64,000 nt of DNA. Source: Bagarius yarrelli (lineage: Eukaryota; Chordata; Actinopteri; Siluriformes; Sisoridae). The stretch lies in the NCBI GenBank assembly GCA_005784505.1, contig VCAZ01000050.1:1426001-1490000 (forward strand). The letters are read 5' to 3'. The notes below the pieces were generated by a model. It was not told where the DNA came from. It did no database searches and saw only the letters and a list, made by a program, of their open reading frames with translations. A program made the translations under genes and the position numbers. Below are positions 44,101 to 56,297 of this stretch, piece after piece. Numbering within the stretch: the first letter of the stretch is position 1; each line of letters opens with the position of its first letter.

Positions 44101-47100
44101 AATAACACGTTTCGTGAGCAACAGTGGCACTTTATAGATGTATATGAAGAGATAGTAAATTCTGATATACTGTTTTTTATGAGACTAAGGGTGTGTTTAC
44201 GCTTATAGTTCGGTTTGATTTTACAATGCAACTTGTCATCCAAAAAATGCTGTGTACTGCTTTAAATGCATTAATCGAGTGCATGTGTATATGATTTCAC
44301 TTTTACCAGCTAAGAACTCGCGAATGGTTCTAAATGTTCAAATAGCACCAGTTTTTTTGCCGTTGTGTGCAGAAACCTAAGATCTGATGCTTTTCCAACG
44401 CCTTTTTTGACAAATGAGCAACATAAGTCTTTTGATGAGACAAAGCAGGCATTTAAGCTTGAGTAGTCTGTCCTTAAAAAGCAAAAAATTGCGGTCAGAA
44501 TTGCATTTGCGTCACACCCTGTGACATCACAGCCTGTTTTTGGTCCGATCATATATCAATTGGAGCACATCAGAGTTTGTTTGGAACTGCACCAGGATGC
44601 GATGTCCGCGTTCATACGCATTTAAATGAACTTCACTAACTGAGCAATCACACCAGAGTTTGTTGTAATTAAACCAAACATGACAAGTCTGAACACACCC
44701 TAGTTTGTTTAACACATGCAGGTCAGTCAAAAGCAGAAAAATGGATCTATCAAGTTTCAAAGGTATTCAGTGTACAGATTTTCAGTAAAACAGATTTCTG
44801 TTCCAATACTTTTGGAGTGGACTGTGAAAATTTGATATAAACCTCGTATGGAGAATATTCATTAGCAAGTGAAAATAAGTCCTGTTAAGGATATATAGCT
44901 ACATTTCTGCTTCTTGTGAATAAAATTTTAATTGCCAATACTTGACTTGAAAAGTTGCACTATTTGGAAGTTTTATTTTTTGGTCATCCTTGTTAGTTTA
45001 ATTTATAACTATAACTACATAACTTGTTGGAACTTGTTGGCCAAGCCACCCTATTTCAGTCTCGTCTTTTTGTTTAGGTGCGCTATAGAAGAGAACATTC
45101 CTCAGGACGTCAGATTCCTCATTTTCCCCAGCTGGAGGATCTGATGAGGGATGTGTGTGATGGTGCTGCCCTACTCACTGTAGTCCACTACTACTGCCCA
45201 GATCTTATGAAGCTTGATGGTACACTTAATAAATTAATAGATTTAAAAAGTGCTTTACTCCAAGACATAGACTACATTTCAGTCTTTTCATGCTACCAGA
45301 CTATTTTTTTTTTCTGTTCACGGATAATATAAGCATATAATAAACACTATAATGTGAACATCTCTACACCTGCTAGCCTGTGCAATTATTAGGTCAGTTT
45401 GCTGTAATTCATAAAAATGAGGATACAATTGAGGAAGTTTTGGTAATGTTTAGTGATGGAGTTGAAATATTTTAAGAAGCTGCTAACTTTCTTGGATTTT
45501 TACACTTCCGAATTTGCATCAAATTTGGAGATAAAAGCATCCAGTGAGCAGTAGTCCTGTGTTTAAATTCCTTGTTATACTTGTTTGAGCAGACGGGAAT
45601 CTAACCACTCATTAGAGCAATGGTGAACAGAAAAGCATGTCAGACTGCACAGCATAATGAATTTTCAGAAAAAAACACTACTGTTCCATTCCTGTCTGCC
45701 AAGAACAGGAATCAGAAGTAACAGTAGGCTCAGGCTAACCTTGAGCAATTTCTGTCAGGGATTAATAAAGTTCTCATGAGTTTACAATGAAAATGATGCC
45801 CTTTTGGTTAAATTCTTCGCTGTTTGATTTGAATATTAGCTCAAGCTCTTGGTCTGTTTTATGTGAATTAGCAGGTGTACATGTAGTACTATTATTTGTA
45901 TTCATTTAAAAAAAAGGGCACCAGCTACATAAGTGCTTGTTTGGTAACCTTCTATTTCTGTCCTACAGATATCTGCTTGAAGGAGGTCACCTCAATAGCA
46001 GACAGCCTGTATAATATTCAGCTGCTGAAGGAGTTTGCCAATGAGTACCTGAATAAAAGTTTTTATTTAACATTAGAAGACATGCTGTATTCACCATTGG
46101 TGCTCAAAGTAAGACATTTGACTAAATTGACTTGTTTGGTGTTTAAAAATTTTTTTTTTTATTTGTATAGCAAATTTTTATACTGCTCATCTTTTCCTTT
46201 TTTCCAGCACAATGTCATGGTATTTATTGCTGAACTTTTTTGGTGGTTTGAGATCGTGAAGCCTGAGTTTGTGCGCCCGAGGGATTTGCAGGAATTAAAG
46301 GATGGTAAGAAATGCATAATTTAAGAAAATTCTTAAAATGTATATGTGCACACCTATTATTTCTAAAACCCAAGCTTCCTTTTTGCAGCCAGAGCAGTAT
46401 CTCAGTCGAAGAGCTCCCGACCTTCTGTACCCATTTCCAATGCTACCAAACGAAGTTTCCTGGTCTCGCCTGGGATGACAGATTCAGCTCATCCTGTTCC
46501 GAACAGCCCTGAAGTGTGTAACAGGTATTTCCTGCACACTGAGGAATCTGATTCTTTGTAAGTCATGTAATCCCTCATTTTTGTGTATAAACCTTTTACA
46601 CAGATACGTTAGACTAATATGATCTGATTGGATAGTAAACGCAAATAAATGACTGCTGTTTGCTTAAAAAAAACTAGTATCAAATTTATCAATTTATTAT
46701 ATCATCATCTAAAAATGTGTTAATTACAGATCTCGCCATCATCTTTTTCATTTGCTTTTGCTAGATTTTTTCGTGACCCTCTATTCATATGCTATCAGGA
46801 TTATATTCAAATTGACATACAAATTATACACGCTGCAAACTGATTTCAAACAAATGTCTCTAGCCAGTGGTTTTGCCTGATTTACATGTTAGATTTATTA
46901 TAGTACAACTTTTCGCCATATGTCGGTGAACAACTTGCCACACAAAATAGAACATAAAATCAAAAACAAGTAGCTAATTTGAACACATAATTAGCACGCA
47001 TGATATTAAATCTGATGAAAGTCACAAATGGATTTTTTTATAGCACTTGTTTGTTATGCAAAGTTTATGGCTTTTAAAAGAAAGTTAAAATTTGAGGCAG

Positions 47101-50100
47101 TAAAATAGGCCTCCAGCTAGAATTTTTTTAAGCAAAAGAACTTTCTTGCTTTTTATCTTTAGACCAATAAGCAGGAATGCTGGATAAATTTAAAACTTGC
47201 TATAAATATTGTAAGAGTAGTTTGCCTACAGTGGTAAAGTGTAGGATTGCCGAAAGACTAAAGAAACATTATCAGCACGATGGTATAAAATTGTACGTTT
47301 ATCTATTACCACCCACTGCCACTTATACGGAAATACACACAGTTCGAATAGCTAAATATAAGAGAAACGTAGCTATCGAGTGACTGTATTAGATTGCTAT
47401 AGCAAATTAATGTTAATGTTGAGTCAAGACTAGTTAGCACATAGTTTAAAATTGAAATGGTTTAATTACAATCTTTTGTCATGGTCACACTTGAATTGGT
47501 TACAAAATATATACAGAATGATAAAATATACACAGCTAATTGTACACAGATTAAATGTATGGTAAATGTTACCTAAGAAAGTGGGAGAAAAAGGAGGGGA
47601 AAAAAAGAGAGAGAGAAAAAGCAAAGCCTCAAGAAAGAGAGAGCAAGGAAGAATGAAAAAAAAAAGACACCCACAGCAAAGAGAGAGAGACTAACCACTA
47701 GTTACAATCTTCTTTTATCCCTTTCGTGGCCATGTGACTAAAAACCGAATGTGAGACATTCAAACTGACTAATTGGCAGATTACAGGTTCACCCGCATGT
47801 TATACACATGTTGGCCTACAGGCCTTGTCGCTATCAGCACCTCTGTGCCTTTGGGAATGCCAAATGGCCCCTTTTATCACTCATGGTATGTTTGGGACAG
47901 GAAAGCAGAGGTCTTATACGGGTTCATTCAAATATTTCAAATATGTGATTCAAAACTTAGATAACCTGCTAACATTAAATATTGTTTCATGCTGGCAAAA
48001 TTTTTAAAATCCTTCCAGGTGCCATTTCTTGCATGAGCATACACCCTGAAGTGGATTACATGTACTTTACTTTATAGAACATGCAAACATGCAAACTATG
48101 TGCAGTGTCTAGAGATGGATACCAATTAATATAAATAAATAAAATGGTTTAAAATATTTACCTGATCCTTCAGACATACAGTGCTAATTCTATTTGTTCT
48201 TGTTAACAGATCGTTTTAAACTGATCAAAAATAAATTCCAAAATTTATGTGGTTAATTGCGGCGATCAGATGAAAAACTAATTGTCAATATTTGTCCAAA
48301 CACATACTGGTATATCTTGTTTCTTAAGATTAGATGTCGGAAATAAATCAGAATGGACATCCTTTGCCTTAACTTTGACATGGTGCTAATACTTTCTGTT
48401 GTAGTAATAAAGGAAATGCCACCTTTAGCCCATCACATCCACTTTTACCACTGAGACAGAGGCAGCAAAAATCTCAGCAGATGGAGGATGCATCAGGTAG
48501 GACAATGAAATTTGCCAAATATAATTTTGTAAAATTATTAGTGAAAAGAGAAAAACGCATTGATGTGGTTGGTTTCTTTTTTTGTATGTTTTATATTAAC
48601 ATAAAAAGCAGGATGCAGAAATCGTTCTAATTCGCTGACACAAGATAGTCATGCTCGGGGGTCTGTGGCCTGGTCAGAAAAGAGACAGAGGTAGAAAAAT
48701 AGTTGTCTTTTGATATTTAACAGTTAACATACCCAAAATTTTACTCTTAATTGCTTGTAATAAGCTGAATAAACAAATTATGACTTGCCTTCTTTGTGAT
48801 CCTAACCAGGCCACTATCCCAGCTGAATCGTTACATTCTACACTGTGCAACGGATAGTGATGCAGATTTGGCCTCAGGTGACAGTGCTAGCCTCACATGC
48901 TCTATCAGTGAAGACAGTCTGGCCTCCACTGTCACACCCAAACACCAGGGTCTTCCAAGCCAGGGTGGTCCTCGACGAATCAATGGTCATGGGCTTCTTG
49001 GAACTGTTAACATGGATGAAGATGATGATATGATGACCGTTATTCAGGAGGAGTCATCTAAAAATGAGGGTAATTTGTCAAATCCTGGGGATGTAGATCA
49101 TGCCTGTGGTACCCCTGACGCTAAAACAAGCTCAAAGTGCAGGCAGGAAGAATCCCCTGCAGATTCCAGAACAGCCAGTTTCTACCTGGAACCATTGATG
49201 CCTGCTGTCCTTAAACCAGCAAAAGAAAAGTCCATATGTTTAAATAAGGAGGAAGAGTCTGGAGAGGGACGACAGCGTGGATCAGCACGGAGGGGTGGTA
49301 CTGTAGAGGGTCCCAGCTCATCAGCTAGAAGAAGACCTCCACACAACCTCAATCGGACCTTCAATGCCAGCTCCCTCTCTGATCTTGACATAGCTTCTGA
49401 ACCCAAATCCATTGAATCTGTGCCTCCATCTGCTGGACAGACCTCTGCCTTTAAACAAACTGTAACGAGCAGTGTTGAATCATCTGCTGAACAGTTCCCG
49501 GGGTTTTACCTGCATTCATCAGAGACTGAAGACAAGAGGCCTGTTCAAGCATGGGGTGAAATGCCTGTTGACAACACTGAGACTGTGGAGACTATTGAGG
49601 ATCCGGATACAGAAATAACTAAGGAGCATCATCCACCTAAAACACAGTGTTATGAAGAGGATCAGGAATCTGCAAAGCTTCAAAAGGACATGAGTGTAAA
49701 AGAGCATGAGGATAAGGATGAAGGAAGTAGGTGTTCCAGCCCTGCTCTCAGTGTTCAGTCACAGGTCAGTAGTGTAGCCAGTGGCAGTGTCAGAATGACT
49801 AGTTTTGCGGAGCGAAAGATGCAGAAATTCGGCAGCAATCAAGACATTTGTTCCAGCACTAGTAGCTCGCAAAGGACTACACCAGATGGTTCAGAGATTT
49901 TCCCTTTTCCTCTTACCTCATGGAGGATGAAAAGGGACCAGAGTCCTACACAGCAGGGCAAGGAGAATGGTAGTATGCTGGCCTCAGAACTTATAAAATT
50001 GCACATGCAGCTCAAAGAAAAACGTCGTGCCATTGAGACTCAGAAAAAGAAGATGGAGGTTTTGTGTGCTAGGCAAAGGCTTAAGCTCGGAAAAGCTGCC

Positions 50101-53100
50101 TTTCTTCATGTAGTAAAACCAGGAAAGAGCGAAACTCTTCCTCAGTCCTTCGGGTTAGACCACTTGAAAAATGGGCAAAAGCATAATGGACAAAAAGAAC
50201 AGTCATCAAAGGATGACTTGTGTCTTGATGCATTAAGGGATAGAGAGAAAGGCACAGAGGAGCTGGAGAAGGCATCCCTCGAGTGGGAAAGTGCAGCTGC
50301 TATACCACCTAGTGCCTTAGACATAGATGAAGAAGTAGACCTTAATGAGTGTAACCGGTACATAGAAATGCTAAACGAGTCCATCAGCAGCATTCAGCAG
50401 CAAATGATGCAGTTGTCACTCCAGCAGGACCTACTTATTAAACAAAACGTTCAGTCTCCACCTGGTGCTGCCCCACCCCCAATTGATGACAGGGAAAGTT
50501 TACCTGAACCTAAGGTTCGAGCAGCTATTCACTTTGTGGAGCCAAGCGGCAGCCCGGTAGTTCGTAAGCCCCCCAAGCTGACCTCTGCGCGGTCACGCTC
50601 TAAACCCTCTGAACTAAAGCTATCCAAGGACCACAGCAAAGGACAGAAAATATCTACGCCTACATCCACTGACAGTATCACTCCAAGAGCAAGTCCTAGG
50701 ACCCCCAAAGCAGAGCCTGAAACAATCAGTCAAACGGAGGCAAGACCAACAAACACCTCATTCCAGCTGCATGACAAAGCCAACTTGCGTACAGTTTCAA
50801 GAGAGCCAAGTTCTGTTGCCCTCGGTGTAACTTTTGATGAAGGTGTGCCTAGTACACTACGGAACGCTGATGACTCCTTTGAGATTGGTCCCGAGTTTGA
50901 CGACATCTCAAAAAACAAAGCCAATCTAGTTGAGGTGGATTTATCAGACATAGCCCAGTCAGATGAGGCTAGTACTACTGTATTGGAGGTGTCCAGCGAT
51001 GCGGCTGATGGAGAAAAGAAACCTGGCATGGGCTTTTTCTTCAAGGTATTTGCTTGATCAATTTCAAATGTGTGCAGTGATGTAGACTGCATGTCACTCA
51101 CTTCTGATATTTTAATTAAATTTAATTTTTTTCAGGATGACCAGAAAGCAGAGGATGAAATGGCCAAAAAGCGCGCAGCTTTTCTTCTGAAACAACAAAA
51201 GAAGGCAGAGGAGGCTCGAGTGCGCAAACAACAGCTGGAGGCAGAAAGTGAGCTCAAGAGGGATGAGGCCAGGTATTTCCCATTCTATAGTGTTTTAGGA
51301 AATTTACACACAATGCATTATCTAGAAATTTTATGATTACTAATAAATATAGACTGTCTAGGGGAATATATAATAATGAGATGCTGGTTGACACTTGCGT
51401 TAATTTACATATAACTTGCATGTTACGGTGGTCACGTAAGAAACTTACTGAACGTGCATGAAGTAAACACTATTTTACATATGAGATGCTTTTCTTGGAT
51501 GCAGCTTCTAGCAATAGTTTCTGATTTATTATAATATACTTTGCTAAAACATTGAATTTTTTGGTAATTTTTTTTTTTTTTTTAGGAGGAAAGCTGAAGA
51601 AGACCGGATCAGGAAAGAGGAAGAGAAAGCCAGACGCGAGTTAATTAAACAAGAATATTTGAAAAGAAAACAACAAGAGTTGTCTGAAGAGCAGGAACAG
51701 CCAAAGCCCAAACCTAAGCCCAAGAAACAGAGACCAAAGTCTGTGCTGAAGGAAGAGATTTCCAGGGACCTGGTTCCAAAATTCACCCCAGCTAGTAAGT
51801 TTTGTTTATAATAGACCAAATGTCATCTTAAAAATCATCTTTATTATACATTAATAATATACTCTCTAATGACAAGGCAACAATTTTACATAATTAGTGA
51901 TATTTGTGCCAGCAACTTTTACAGTTTCACACTTGAAACAATATAAAAAATATATAAAAAAAAAAAATATATATATATATTATGTCATGTATACAGCTTC
52001 ATTAGATAATTAGATAGGAAGATAATTAGATAATTAAAACCTAGGTATAAGAACAGAGGTATAAGTACCTCTGGTTTATTATTTGTAAAAAGTTTAAAAC
52101 ATGTCTTTGATTTTCAGCTGAGAACCTGATCAGTGCCCAGTCTGGATCTAATCTCTCATTGGCTTCTGTGGCCACTACTGAAGTAGACAGCGTAAACTCG
52201 GGAGGTGCAGGATCTCAGCGGTAACTTGTTGGCTCGTGTTTGCATGCCTTTACTCATGTTTTTAAAATCAGTTCCCTAACCCCTAAATGTTGTTCTGCAC
52301 TATTGCTTTTATTGGCATGCTTTTTTCTTAAACAGGGGAGAATCTGTGGAGTCATTTTCAGTCCTCAGTCGGACCACAGAGCGCGACTGGGATAACGGTT
52401 CTACTGCGTCTTCCATTACATCAACGTCTGTGGCGGAATATACTGGTAAATTATTGCTCTTTTATTTGTAAAAACGTACCATTAAACATATTAGCTGTTG
52501 ATGGTTAAAATACTTTTCTTTTGTAACATGTATTATTATTATTATATATATTTTATATACATATATTTATATTATATTATATTACATACATATTATTTTT
52601 ATTTTTATTTGAAATCCCCGTAGGACCTAAACTTTTCAAGGAACCAAGTGCAAAATCCAATAAGCCGATAATCCACAATGCCATTTCTCACTGCTGCTTG
52701 GCTGGAAAAGTAAATGAGCCACAAAAGAACGCCATTCTTGAGGTTAGTTTTTGTTATTTAATTGATACATTTGGCTAATTTCGAGGCTACTTATGTGAAA
52801 AATAATGTTTAGGATGCCAAAGTAGACTTAAGAAGCATTTTTTTTAAACAATTAACAAATGTTTCTTTGCACACTTATCCTCAGGAAATCGAGAGGTGCG
52901 AGTCGAACCACTTAATGATCCTCTTCCGTGATGGTGGCTGCCAGTTCCGTGCACTCTACTCTTTTTTTCCTGATACAGAGGAAATTCATAAGCTCACTGG
53001 CACTGGGCCAAAAAGCATCACTAAGAAGATGATCGATAAGCTCTACAAGTACAGCTCAGATCGCAAGCAATTTACCGTCATACCTGCCAAGACTATTTCA

Positions 53101-53181
53101 GTCAGTGTGGACGCCCTGACCATTCATAATCACCTGTGGCAGGTCAAAAGACCTGGTGTGCCAAAAAAGAGTGCAAAATAA
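32104..53181 (+). CDS. camsap1: Calmodulin-regulated spectrin-associated protein 1
   Basis: Microtubule minus-end-binding protein of the CAMSAP/Patronin family. Exons: 32104-32266, 36680-36942, 39514-39675, 40241-40321, 45078-45219, 45969-46108, 46208-46304, 46389-46557, 48405-48496, 48612-48690, 48810-51045, 51136-51272, 51586-51794, 52118-52220, 52336-52445, 52624-52742, 52885-53181. They total 4599 nt, in frame, or 1532 residues against about 1600 in human CAMSAP1. Order: N-terminal IPDDMRDPFY segment, CAMSAP-type CH domain (about 180-345), long disordered middle on one 2.2 kb exon with coiled coils (about 855-895 and 975-1010), a long charged coiled coil (about 1209-1300), then the C-terminal CKK domain. 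The start is the first ATG after the acceptor at 32101-32102. The text is nearly the human protein in the CH and CKK regions. Confidence 0.95.
32513..32715 (+). repeat. Teleost interspersed repeat (same family as 16145-16385)
   Basis: Contains gtatagcgcttttaacaat, cgactgtggcaaggaaaaac, gaagaaaccttgagaggaacc and gggaacccatcctcatctgg in order, in camsap1 intron 1. Confidence 0.65.
33415..33605. mobile_element. hAT-like MITE with palindromic arms
   Basis: Left arm gcaggg...cctgcagagtttagcgccaaccct and right arm gggttagaattaaactctgcaggccctcc are imperfect inverted repeats. This is a common short teleost element, here in camsap1 intron 1. Confidence 0.6.
33803..33979 (+). mobile_element. Near-complete SINE copy
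   Basis: A-box-like tagcgcagtggttatgg, B-box-like gggttcgattgcc, core with gggcaaggcccataaccccc, and tail taagtcgctctgaataagg...catctgccaaatgctgcaaatg. Confidence 0.8.
34105..34507 (+). repeat. Imperfect tandem duplication, two units of about 215 bp
   Basis: Units 34105-34318 and 34319-34507 share aaatgttgcctaaccctcat, caaaatagt, taaggcacaattgtgtg, ttctttctgatatatggcgc and ccactgattgatc in the same order, with scattered differences and small indels. Confidence 0.8.
35576..35752 (+). mobile_element. SINE copy
   Basis: gaagtggtagcgcagtggttacg head, degenerate B box, cccgagcaaggcccttaaccccc core and taagtcgctctggataagg tail, in camsap1 intron 1. Confidence 0.75.
38900..39025. repeat. Fragment related to the 44185-44703 MITE
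   Basis: Shares cctgtttttggtccg, atatatca and gatgtctgcgttcacat with the internal part of the larger element. Confidence 0.5.
40614..40646 (+). CDS. camsap1: camsap1 33-nt cassette microexon
   Basis: Inside the 4.8 kb intron between 40321 and 45078 lies a phase-0 exon of 33 nt encoding SPSKWYWKLVP. It has a pyrimidine-rich acceptor ending ATAG (40613) and a perfect GTAAGT donor at 40647. The same peptide is known to me as an alternative insert at this place in vertebrate CAMSAP transcripts (between ...ESPAHQK and VRYRRE...). Inclusion would give a 1543-residue isoform. Confidence 0.8.
41042..41080 (+). CDS. Candidate second camsap1 microexon (39 nt)
   Basis: A 39-nt phase-0 open segment encoding YVGEKFKPEIVQR sits 0.4 kb after the first microexon. 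It is preceded by a good acceptor (ttctttaatcttag) and followed by GTCAGT. It could be spliced with or without the first microexon and keep the frame. I have no firm memory of this insert, so it is a prediction from splice motifs and coding-like content. Confidence 0.4.
41340..41760 (+). promoter_or_regulatory. Candidate conserved-type non-coding element in camsap1 intron
   Basis: High-complexity, repeat-free sequence in the large intron, with an octamer ATGCAAAT (41375-41382), clustered homeodomain-type cores (CAATTGAATTAG, GCTAATTGAGCC) and locally raised GC. There is no sign of coding periodicity beyond chance frames. Its look is that of a vertebrate enhancer, but conservation cannot be tested here. 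Confidence 0.25.
42950..43305 (+). mobile_element. Complete tRNA-SINE of the gtttgcatgttctcc family
   Basis: tRNA-like head with well-kept boxes (tggcttaatggttagca and gggttcgattccc), then gtgtggagtttgcatgttctcc, gtggccctgtgatggactgg, cctgtccagggtgtacccc, and a terminal (gaat)n repeat to 43300. It is young-looking compared with the copy at 27640-27862. Confidence 0.85.
44185..44703. mobile_element. MITE with long terminal inverted repeats
   Basis: The left end ctaagggtgtgtttacgc and right end tctgaacacaccctag are inverted repeats. Similarity extends inward for about 35 nt (tagttcggtttgatt against aattaaaccaaac). The interior shares cctgtttttggtccg and gatgtc(c/t)gcgttca with 38900-39020, so at least one relative lies in the same gene. 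Confidence 0.65.
45078..46304 (+). other. camsap1: CAMSAP1 CH-domain core exons
   Basis: Three exons (45078-45219, 45969-46108, 46208-46304) encode VRYRREH, LEDLMRDVCDGAALLTVVHYYCP, LKEVTSIADSLYNIQLLKEF and VMVFIAELFWWFE, the diagnostic calponin-homology segment of CAMSAPs. All splice sites are canonical, and phases 1 and 0 match the joined frame. Confidence 0.9.
48810..51045 (+). other. camsap1: CAMSAP1 large central exon
   Basis: One 2236-nt exon encodes about 745 residues, mostly low-complexity and Ser/Glu-rich. Conserved islands include SFYLEPLMPAVLKPAKEK, KLQKDMSVKEHEDKDEGS, MTSFAERKMQKFGS, the helix ELIKLHMQLKEKRRAIETQ, IHFVEPSGSP and the end KPGMGFFFK. Known CAMSAP1 binding sites for calmodulin and spectrin fall in this part and the following coiled coil. 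Confidence 0.9.
52624..53181 (+). other. camsap1: CAMSAP1 CKK microtubule-binding domain
   Basis: The last two coding exons carry the CKK domain from PKLFKEPS through HNAISHCCLAGKVNEP, LFRDGGCQFRALYSFFPDTEE, LTGTGPKSITKKMIDKLYKY and VDALTIHNHLW. The protein ends PKKSAK, then TAA at 53179-53181. CKK is the minus-end-recognising domain of the family. Confidence 0.95.
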
Positions 53182-54560
53182 ACAACTCTATTGTATGTTT
53201 GGAAAGATCACAGAGATGTCCACAACCAACTTCTCATTCTGTTTTGTGATGCACCAAGTGTATGAACAAATGTCAACATGATTGATTGGTTGATAGGTGG
53301 AGGTTTTGTTCTGTACCCGAAACCTGTGGCATTATTATCGATTGAGTTCTTGTTACTTGAAGTACATTTTTTTTTTTAAGTTTTGCAAGCTCACGCACAG
53401 CAGAACTTTTCTTTCGGATAAGCCGAGGTTTTGTCTCCTTCCTGTAAAATACAAACTTTAAGTGGTTTGCATTGAAATAGGGTCCTCCAGTTGTAAAAAT
53501 CATAACCCAAACTCATGTGTCTGTAAAAGTTGTTTGGCACTTTTCTTTTTCTTTTCTTCCAAAACATGCTGCTTTGGACTGTCTTCTCGGTGCCACTGTA
53601 TGACAGTCCTAGTCGTACATGTTGCTGGCCTTGACACATCATGGTACTGTCATCTATTTATTCAGCCCTTAAGACAAAAAACAGCTGTAGCACTGCTGTA
53701 CAGATCTATGATGGACCTTTGAAATAAGGAATGAAAAAAAGGCTGCGGTACATGTCTTTTCATTTGCCCCTCTACTACTGCAGGAAGCGATTTCTCCACT
53801 GGACAGCTGTGTCCTCTAAAACGGTGCACTCACGATCATGTTTTAGTGCTTTTATGATGCAATGTACCCATGAGTGATGTCTTCTCTCTCAAGCTTTGTT
53901 TCTCGATGCAAAAGAGCAGCATGCTCTGTTATGAAGAGTGTCGCTGTAGTTTGAATGACAGTATTTAATATATTCATAATGGGTTACTTGCTTCGCAGTT
54001 GCTGTCTAATTATTTACGTGTGTTTTAAAACATTCCTTGGAGACAGGAAAAAAAATGGTGTCAACACTGCCGTATCCTTCTTCAAACATCGAAAACACTT
54101 GCTTTTAGTCGGGATGTAAAGATCAAAATAGTGTTGCACGTGCACTTTACTTCTTTTGAAATGGTGATGAGTTAGGGATAGAATGGCGCACCAGACGCGC
54201 TCAAAAGCATTGGCGTTAAATGTTCGTTTATTATTAATTACACTAAAAACTTTTAAAAAGACACTAATATTTAACTCAGATAACAAACATCATGACCCCA
54301 TGAAAGCTCTTAAAACTACTGCTCTACCAGAAGGTATCCTTCAGATATTGGTGCAAATATGTTGCTGCATTTGTTTATTTTTTTAAATTACAGTTTTGTA
54401 TGTCTTGTTTATACAATACTCTAAAATCGAACTGATTTTGCTCACTGTTCATTTAAAACACTGTACTTTTGGTCATTTTACTTGCACCACCCTACCATTT
54501 ATTTATTTTAAGCATAGGCACTGAGAATTGAATAAATTTTCAATAAACTCATTTTTCTCA
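53182..54560 (+). other. camsap1: camsap1 3' untranslated region
   Basis: No coding content. Hexamers AATAAA at 54531-54536 and 54542-54547, followed by a T-rich tract, mark the likely end. Short open frames here on both strands are not supported by homology. Confidence 0.7.
54531..54547 (+). terminator. camsap1 polyadenylation signals
   Basis: Two AATAAA hexamers 5 nt apart, then a T-rich downstream element at 54555-54580. Confidence 0.65.
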
Positions 54561-54650
54561 TTTTTTTTTTTTTTTTTCCATGTGATGTCATTAACCGTTC
54601 ATTTATTTCTGTTTTTTTTATGATTTTATAATAATAGATTGTTTTATGCG

Positions 54651-56068
54651 GTCATGTGAAAAAAATTAGGACAGCCCATTAGATAATTCGTTCTTTATTA
54701 AGAAATGTTAACATATCGATGGCTAATCTAGTTTTAATTTTTCTCTGGAAAAGAAAGTGACATGAATTCAGATAAGAAAAAATTACATTGTTTTACTGAG
54801 TAAACAAAAGGTATTAACGGAAATGTGTATTCTAATTCAGGGAAATGTCAGGACACCCTACCCCTTAATAACTAGGGTTACCCCCTTTGGCTAAAATAAC
54901 TTCAATGAGACACTTCTTGAACCCATCTACCAGTCTCTGAAATCGGTCTGAGGGAAGTTTGCCCCACTCCTCAACGGGAATTCTTTTAGCAGTAAGATAT
55001 TTAAGGGGTTTCTTGCATGTGCAGCCCGTATTAAGTCGCCCCACAGCATCTCAATGGGATTCAGGTCTGGGCTTTGACTCGGACATTCCAGGACTCTTCA
55101 TTTCTTAAGTGCTTTTTCAGCCAGTCCTTGTTGGATTTACTGGTATCCTTTGGGTCATTGTCATGTTGTGGGGTCCAGTTCCGCTTTAGCTTTAACTTTT
55201 TTACAGATTGTCTCAAATGTTCCTCAAGCACCCTTTGATACAAGGTAGAATTCAGGGTGGATTCTATGATGGTGAGCTGGCCAGGTCCTGCTGCCACCTC
55301 CGTGTTTCACCTCCTATTTCACAGTTAGTATGAAGTTCTTTTTCTGGAATGCTGTATTTGGTTTATGCCAAATATGCCCTTTTGTTGCAGTGTCCAAATA
55401 ATTCAGTTTTAGACTCATCTGTCCAAAGAACATTATTCCAGAAGTCCTGGTCTTTAGAGAGCAAAGGTTTCCTCCTTACACATCTCCCATGAGAGTTAAA
55501 CTTGTGTAGTCTATGCACTTTTACAACAGCTGTAGCAAGAGCTGGCTGTAGGTCCCCTGCTATCGGGCTGAACCTGCTTGGACAGCCAGACCTGGGCATG
55601 TTATCAGTTGTTTTGAATGTCATCCATTTGGAGACTATTTTGCAGACAGTGGAATGGCTGATTTTAATCCCCTTCCAGACTCATAAGATGCTACAATCTT
55701 TTGTTTTGAAGACCTAAAACAGCTCTCTCCATCTCACCATGGTGTTCACTATCACTTCGACATACAAGAGCACACCAAACTAAATGTCTGAGGTTTAAAT
55801 AGGGACAGCCTCCTTCAACAAGCTGAGTAACAAGGTTTTAATAATGTGTACCTGATGTGATATACCTGTATGTGATTTTAGCCATAATGTTGGGATGTCC
55901 TAATTTATACCTCACCAGAGATAATTTTTTTAGGTAGATTTTACTGAAAGTTTTAAAAAGACTTTTTTTTGTTTTAATTGTTTATATAAATCTATATTAA
56001 ATATCCCTCTGTCCAGATATGTTAAAATCACACAGGTTTTTATAGGGTGTCCAAATTTTTTACATGAC
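54651..56068 (-). mobile_element. Decayed Tc1/mariner-like transposon
   Basis: Terminal inverted repeats: gtcatgtgaaaaaaattaggac at the left, and the reverse complement of gtccaaattttttacatgac at the right, with TA next to the right end. The interior, read on the minus strand, gives pieces of a DD34E transposase: DFWNNVLWTDESK (about 55405), QHDNDPKDTSK (about 55150) and PSQSPDLNPIEMLW (about 55060). These lie in different frames with a gap between, so the gene is broken and the copy is inactive. Confidence 0.85.
55030..55623 (-). pseudogene. Tc1-like transposase remnant
   Basis: The DNA-binding half is poorly preserved; the catalytic motifs with both Asp residues and the Glu of DD34E can still be read, but frameshifts separate them and the central part is shortened. 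No intact protein is possible. Confidence 0.8.
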
Positions 56069-56297
56069 TATATATGTGTATTTTGGACTTTCTGTGGGTT
56101 CTGTAAAAAGGTTACCCAACTGGAACATCTTAATCTAATGCCTTAGAAGTGTCTACTGTATCCTTGACTATGCATTAAAGACACAGAAGTAGCATAGCAA
56201 CAGGTAGTTTATCTGTGGGGGTTTTGTGATCTTGGGTATTTGCTGGATGGATGGATGGATGAATAGACACTTAAAGTGAGAGACAAACATTTGCAAC

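Noticed and set aside
54651..56068. Active Tc1-like transposon
   Set aside because: Catalytic motifs are in different frames and the TIRs have diverged.
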